Positions 5,057 through 6,425 of a stretch of DNA of 6,425 nucleotides are shown here, piece after piece. Numbering within the stretch: position 1 is the first letter of the stretch; every line of letters begins with the position of its first letter. The stretch comes from an uncultured cyanobacterium (GTDB taxonomy: Bacteria; Cyanobacteriota; Cyanobacteriia; PCC-6307; Cyanobiaceae). Below the pieces are notes generated by a model. It searched no databases. It saw only the letters and a program-made list of their open reading frames with translations, and was not told the origin of the DNA. The stretch covers positions 1 through 6,425 of the forward strand of contig CAIXOZ010000210.1 of assembly GCA_903921295.1 (NCBI GenBank), in the 5' to 3' direction. A program made the translations under genes and the position numbers.

Positions 5057-5902
5057 ATGCTTCCGTTCCGCAATCGCTTCGGTCGGGCCCGCTGGACGCC
5101 GCTGCTGGGCTTGCTGTTGATCGCCGCCTGCGGCCGCCTGCCCTGGCAGCCCGAGCCGAAGCACACCCGCACGATGGATCCCGAGGCCCCTGCCGCCGAC
5201 GCCCCGACCGAGCCGGCCCCGCCCCTGCCGTCGTTGGCAGACCATCCCAATCTGCGCCGCAATTCCGTACAGCTGGCGGGCTGTGCCCGCCGCCTCGGCC
5301 TGGACAAGCCGCTGCGGGAGCTGGCCGATGCCAGCAATTTCGGCAACCGTCTTCGCAAGGACGCCTGGGGCCGGGAGTTGCCCCATCGGCCGCAGCTGAT
5401 CGTGCTGCACGAAACGGTGACCGCCCTGGACGGGACCCTGGCCCATTTCCAGCGTTACCACGCCAACGACGACGATCAATCGAGCTATCACCGGCTCGTG
5501 GGCATCGATGGCACCGTGATCGAGGTGGTGCCCGATGGGAAGCGGGCCTTTGGCGCCGGTCAGGCGGCCTTCGGTGATTTCATGCTGTATTCCAGGCCGG
5601 GCCGTTCTCCATCGGTGAACAATGTCGCCCTGCACATCAGCCTGGTGTCGCCGCCGGACGGTCGCGGCGATGGTGATGCCCACAGCGGTTACACCAGTGC
5701 CCAGTACAGGGCGCTGGCGGGACAGGTCCTCCTCTGGCAGGCCGCCTATGGCCTGCCCCTGGCGCGTCTCACCACGCATGAGGCGATCGATCGCAGCCGC
5801 ACCCGCAGCGATCCCCGCTCCTTCAGCTGGGCCCATTTTCTCGAGGAGCACGACGCGGCCGCCAGGCTCTGCGGTTGGAAGAACCTCACCGCGCTGCTCT
5901 GA
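5057..5902 (+). CDS. N-acetylmuramoyl-L-alanine amidase, lipoprotein, Amidase_2 fold (AmpD/AmiD-like)
   Basis: This 281-residue protein is predicted to cut the amide bond between MurNAc and L-alanine in peptidoglycan, or to bind that site. The signal peptide ends in the lipobox IAAC (Cys25), so the enzyme should be a lipoprotein in the envelope. A Pro/Ala-rich linker (41-60) precedes the catalytic domain (about 110-265). Zinc ligands fit His118 (LIVLHET), His241 (LTTHEAID) and Asp252 (TRSDP), and the SSYHRLVGIDGTVIEVVPD segment matches the fold's central strands. Two usual active-site positions differ: the glutamate of AmpD (SIGIEL) aligns with Ser195 in ALHISL, and the lysine two before the last ligand aligns with Arg250. 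Phage T7 lysozyme also lacks that glutamate, so activity is not excluded. The ATG at 5057 is chosen because it gives a standard lipoprotein signal. The gene lies 156 bp after the IMS-domain gene, on the same strand. Confidence 0.87.
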   Translation: MLPFRNRFGRARWTPLLGLLLIAACGRLPWQPEPKHTRTMDPEAPAADAPTEPAPPLPSLADHPNLRRNSVQLAGCARRLGLDKPLRELADASNFGNRLRKDAWGRELPHRPQLIVLHETVTALDGTLAHFQRYHANDDDQSSYHRLVGIDGTVIEVVPDGKRAFGAGQAAFGDFMLYSRPGRSPSVNNVALHISLVSPPDGRGDGDAHSGYTSAQYRALAGQVLLWQAAYGLPLARLTTHEAIDRSRTRSDPRSFSWAHFLEEHDAAARLCGWKNLTALL

Positions 5903-5943
5903 GGCCTGAGGCCCCTGGGTGGCAGTCGGGTGTTGAATCCTGT

Positions 5944-5963
5944 CGCCACCGCTACCGGTGGTG
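5944..5963 (+). terminator. Hairpin after the amidase gene, possible weak terminator
   Basis: Positions 5944-5951 pair with 5956-5963 (CGCCACCG with CGGTGGTG, one G-T pair) around the loop CTAC. Only a short run, CCTTTCCC, follows instead of a true T-tract. It lies 42 bases after the amidase stop and before the likely promoter of the next gene, which fits a terminator or attenuating structure. Confidence 0.4.
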
Positions 5964-5988
5964 CCTTTCCCGGATCGCCACCCGCCGC

Positions 5989-5994
5989 TAGCGT
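5989..5994 (+). promoter_or_regulatory. Candidate -10 element for the 106-residue protein gene
   Basis: TAGCGT lies in the context CCGCTAGCGTGG, 22 bases before the ATG at 6016. As I recall, similar TAG-containing -10 elements are common in Synechococcus-type genomes. No convincing -35 was found upstream, so this is a weak call based on position and motif. Confidence 0.3.
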
Positions 5995-6015
5995 GGTTGG
6001 AGTCGTCCCGATCCG

Positions 6016-6336
6016 ATGACCCAGCTCCATGATCTGCGCCTGCGCTTGCTGGTGCAGCAGGAGAGCGAGCGGATCGCCGGCAGCCAGACCGATGAGCTGG
6101 ATCTGTCGGTGGTTCAGGCCCGCTGCCTGTGCTGGTTGGCCCTGCTGGCCGAAGCCCATGAAGATCAGGCCGCCGATGCTGAGCGCCGCGGCGATGTCGA
6201 GCAGGCGATGGGGTGGTTCGCTGATTCGATGCGTCTGCGCGATGTGATTCACGTCGTCAGCACGATCGAAATCCCCCTGCCGGGTTCCTTCGATGAGGAG
6301 CTTGAGGGCGGAGATACCGATTCCCTGACGGCCTGA
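6016..6336 (+). CDS. Small, mostly helical acidic protein, unknown function
   Basis: This is a 106-residue protein that I do not recognise. Residues 1-80 read as two or three amphipathic helices: LHDLRLRLLVQQESERIAG, LDLSVVQARCLCWLALLAEA and DVEQAMGWFADSMRLRDVI. The hydrophobic spacing and the pattern EDQAADAERRGDVEQAMGWF look like a small helical bundle or a single TPR-like hairpin. The last 20 residues (from PGSFDEELEG) are acidic and probably flexible. There is no signal peptide or membrane segment, so it should be cytoplasmic. The ATG at 6016 gives the natural start, with weak purine content upstream. A hairpin separates it from the amidase gene, so it is probably an independent unit rather than part of the envelope system. 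Confidence 0.75.
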   Translation: MTQLHDLRLRLLVQQESERIAGSQTDELDLSVVQARCLCWLALLAEAHEDQAADAERRGDVEQAMGWFADSMRLRDVIHVVSTIEIPLPGSFDEELEGGDTDSLTA

Positions 6337-6404
6337 TTCCTGGCTTTCGACCGCCAGCGTCGTTGCGATGCCATGATGGAGGTTGTCCAGCCCTGGGGAG
6401 CGCG

Positions 6405-6425
6405 GTGCCCGAAGAGCCCTGCCAA
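6405..6425 (+). CDS. Possible start of a further gene, cut by the right edge
   Basis: A GTG at 6405 opens a frame (VPEEPCQ) that runs to the edge. GGGGAG lies four bases upstream and could act as a ribosome binding site, and CATGAT at about 6372-6377 resembles a -10 element at a sensible distance. A competing start is the ATG pair at 6373/6376, also open to the edge. Only seven codons are visible, so neither frame nor product can be decided. Confidence 0.22.

Noticed and set aside
5783..5794. 12-bp palindrome GCGATCGATCGC, related to the cyanobacterial HIP1 octamer
   Set aside because: It lies inside the amidase coding sequence and can be explained by codon choice for Ala-Ile-Asp-Arg. HIP1-like sites are common in cyanobacteria and a single one carries no specific meaning.
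5009..5851. Long minus-strand open frame (280 codons) opposite the amidase gene
   Set aside because: It mirrors the amidase codons. The amidase frame has a lipoprotein signal and all three zinc ligands, while the antisense product shows no recognisable motif.
1..6425. CRISPR array, tRNA, rRNA, insertion sequence or attachment site
   Set aside because: No spaced direct repeats, clover-leaf sequences, transposase-like frames or terminal inverted repeats were found on either strand by reading.

Overview
The window is GC-rich bacterial DNA, almost fully coding, and most likely comes from a cyanobacterium of the Synechococcus/Cyanobium type. The main evidence is the divergent gene at 4226-4900. 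It encodes a membrane protein whose C-terminal domain reads as the ARC6-like IMS domain (DUF4101), known from cyanobacterial Ftn2/ZipN/Cdv proteins and plastid ARC6. The lineage assignment is an inference from this domain, the base composition and the gene style. No rRNA, tRNA, CRISPR array or insertion sequence was seen.

The left two thirds (1-4125) is a leftward gene cluster on the minus strand. In transcription order it encodes: a YpfJ-type zinc metallopeptidase with a secretion signal and a C-terminal membrane anchor (4125-3253); a small lipoprotein with a second, C-terminal membrane anchor (3256-2636, overlapping the previous stop by 4 nt); a 505-residue lipoprotein with a von Willebrand A (vWA) domain and the same kind of C-terminal anchor (2470-953); a four-helix membrane protein (821-309); and the N-terminal part of a tubulin/FtsZ-like GTP-binding protein (307 to beyond base 1), one base after the membrane protein's stop codon. 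The three exported proteins share one tail design: a hydrophobic helix, one or two arginines, then a short acidic end. The helices of the peptidase and the vWA protein are clearly similar to each other.

To the right, divergent from the cluster across 100 bp, lie the IMS-domain protein (4226-4900) and a lipoprotein N-acetylmuramoyl-L-alanine amidase of the Amidase_2 fold (5057-5902). After a small hairpin comes an unrecognised 106-residue helical protein (6016-6336). A further gene may start near the right edge.

Taken together, the window looks like an envelope-associated system. A tubulin-superfamily filament protein and a small membrane protein would work on the cytoplasmic side, with vWA, peptidase and lipoprotein partners in the periplasm. 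An ARC6-like tether candidate and a peptidoglycan amidase sit next door. Tubulin-like plus vWA modules have been proposed as membrane-remodelling systems. The IMS-domain neighbour and the shared tails are the features that look least described. The joint function is inference from gene context; each domain call rests on motifs read by eye.
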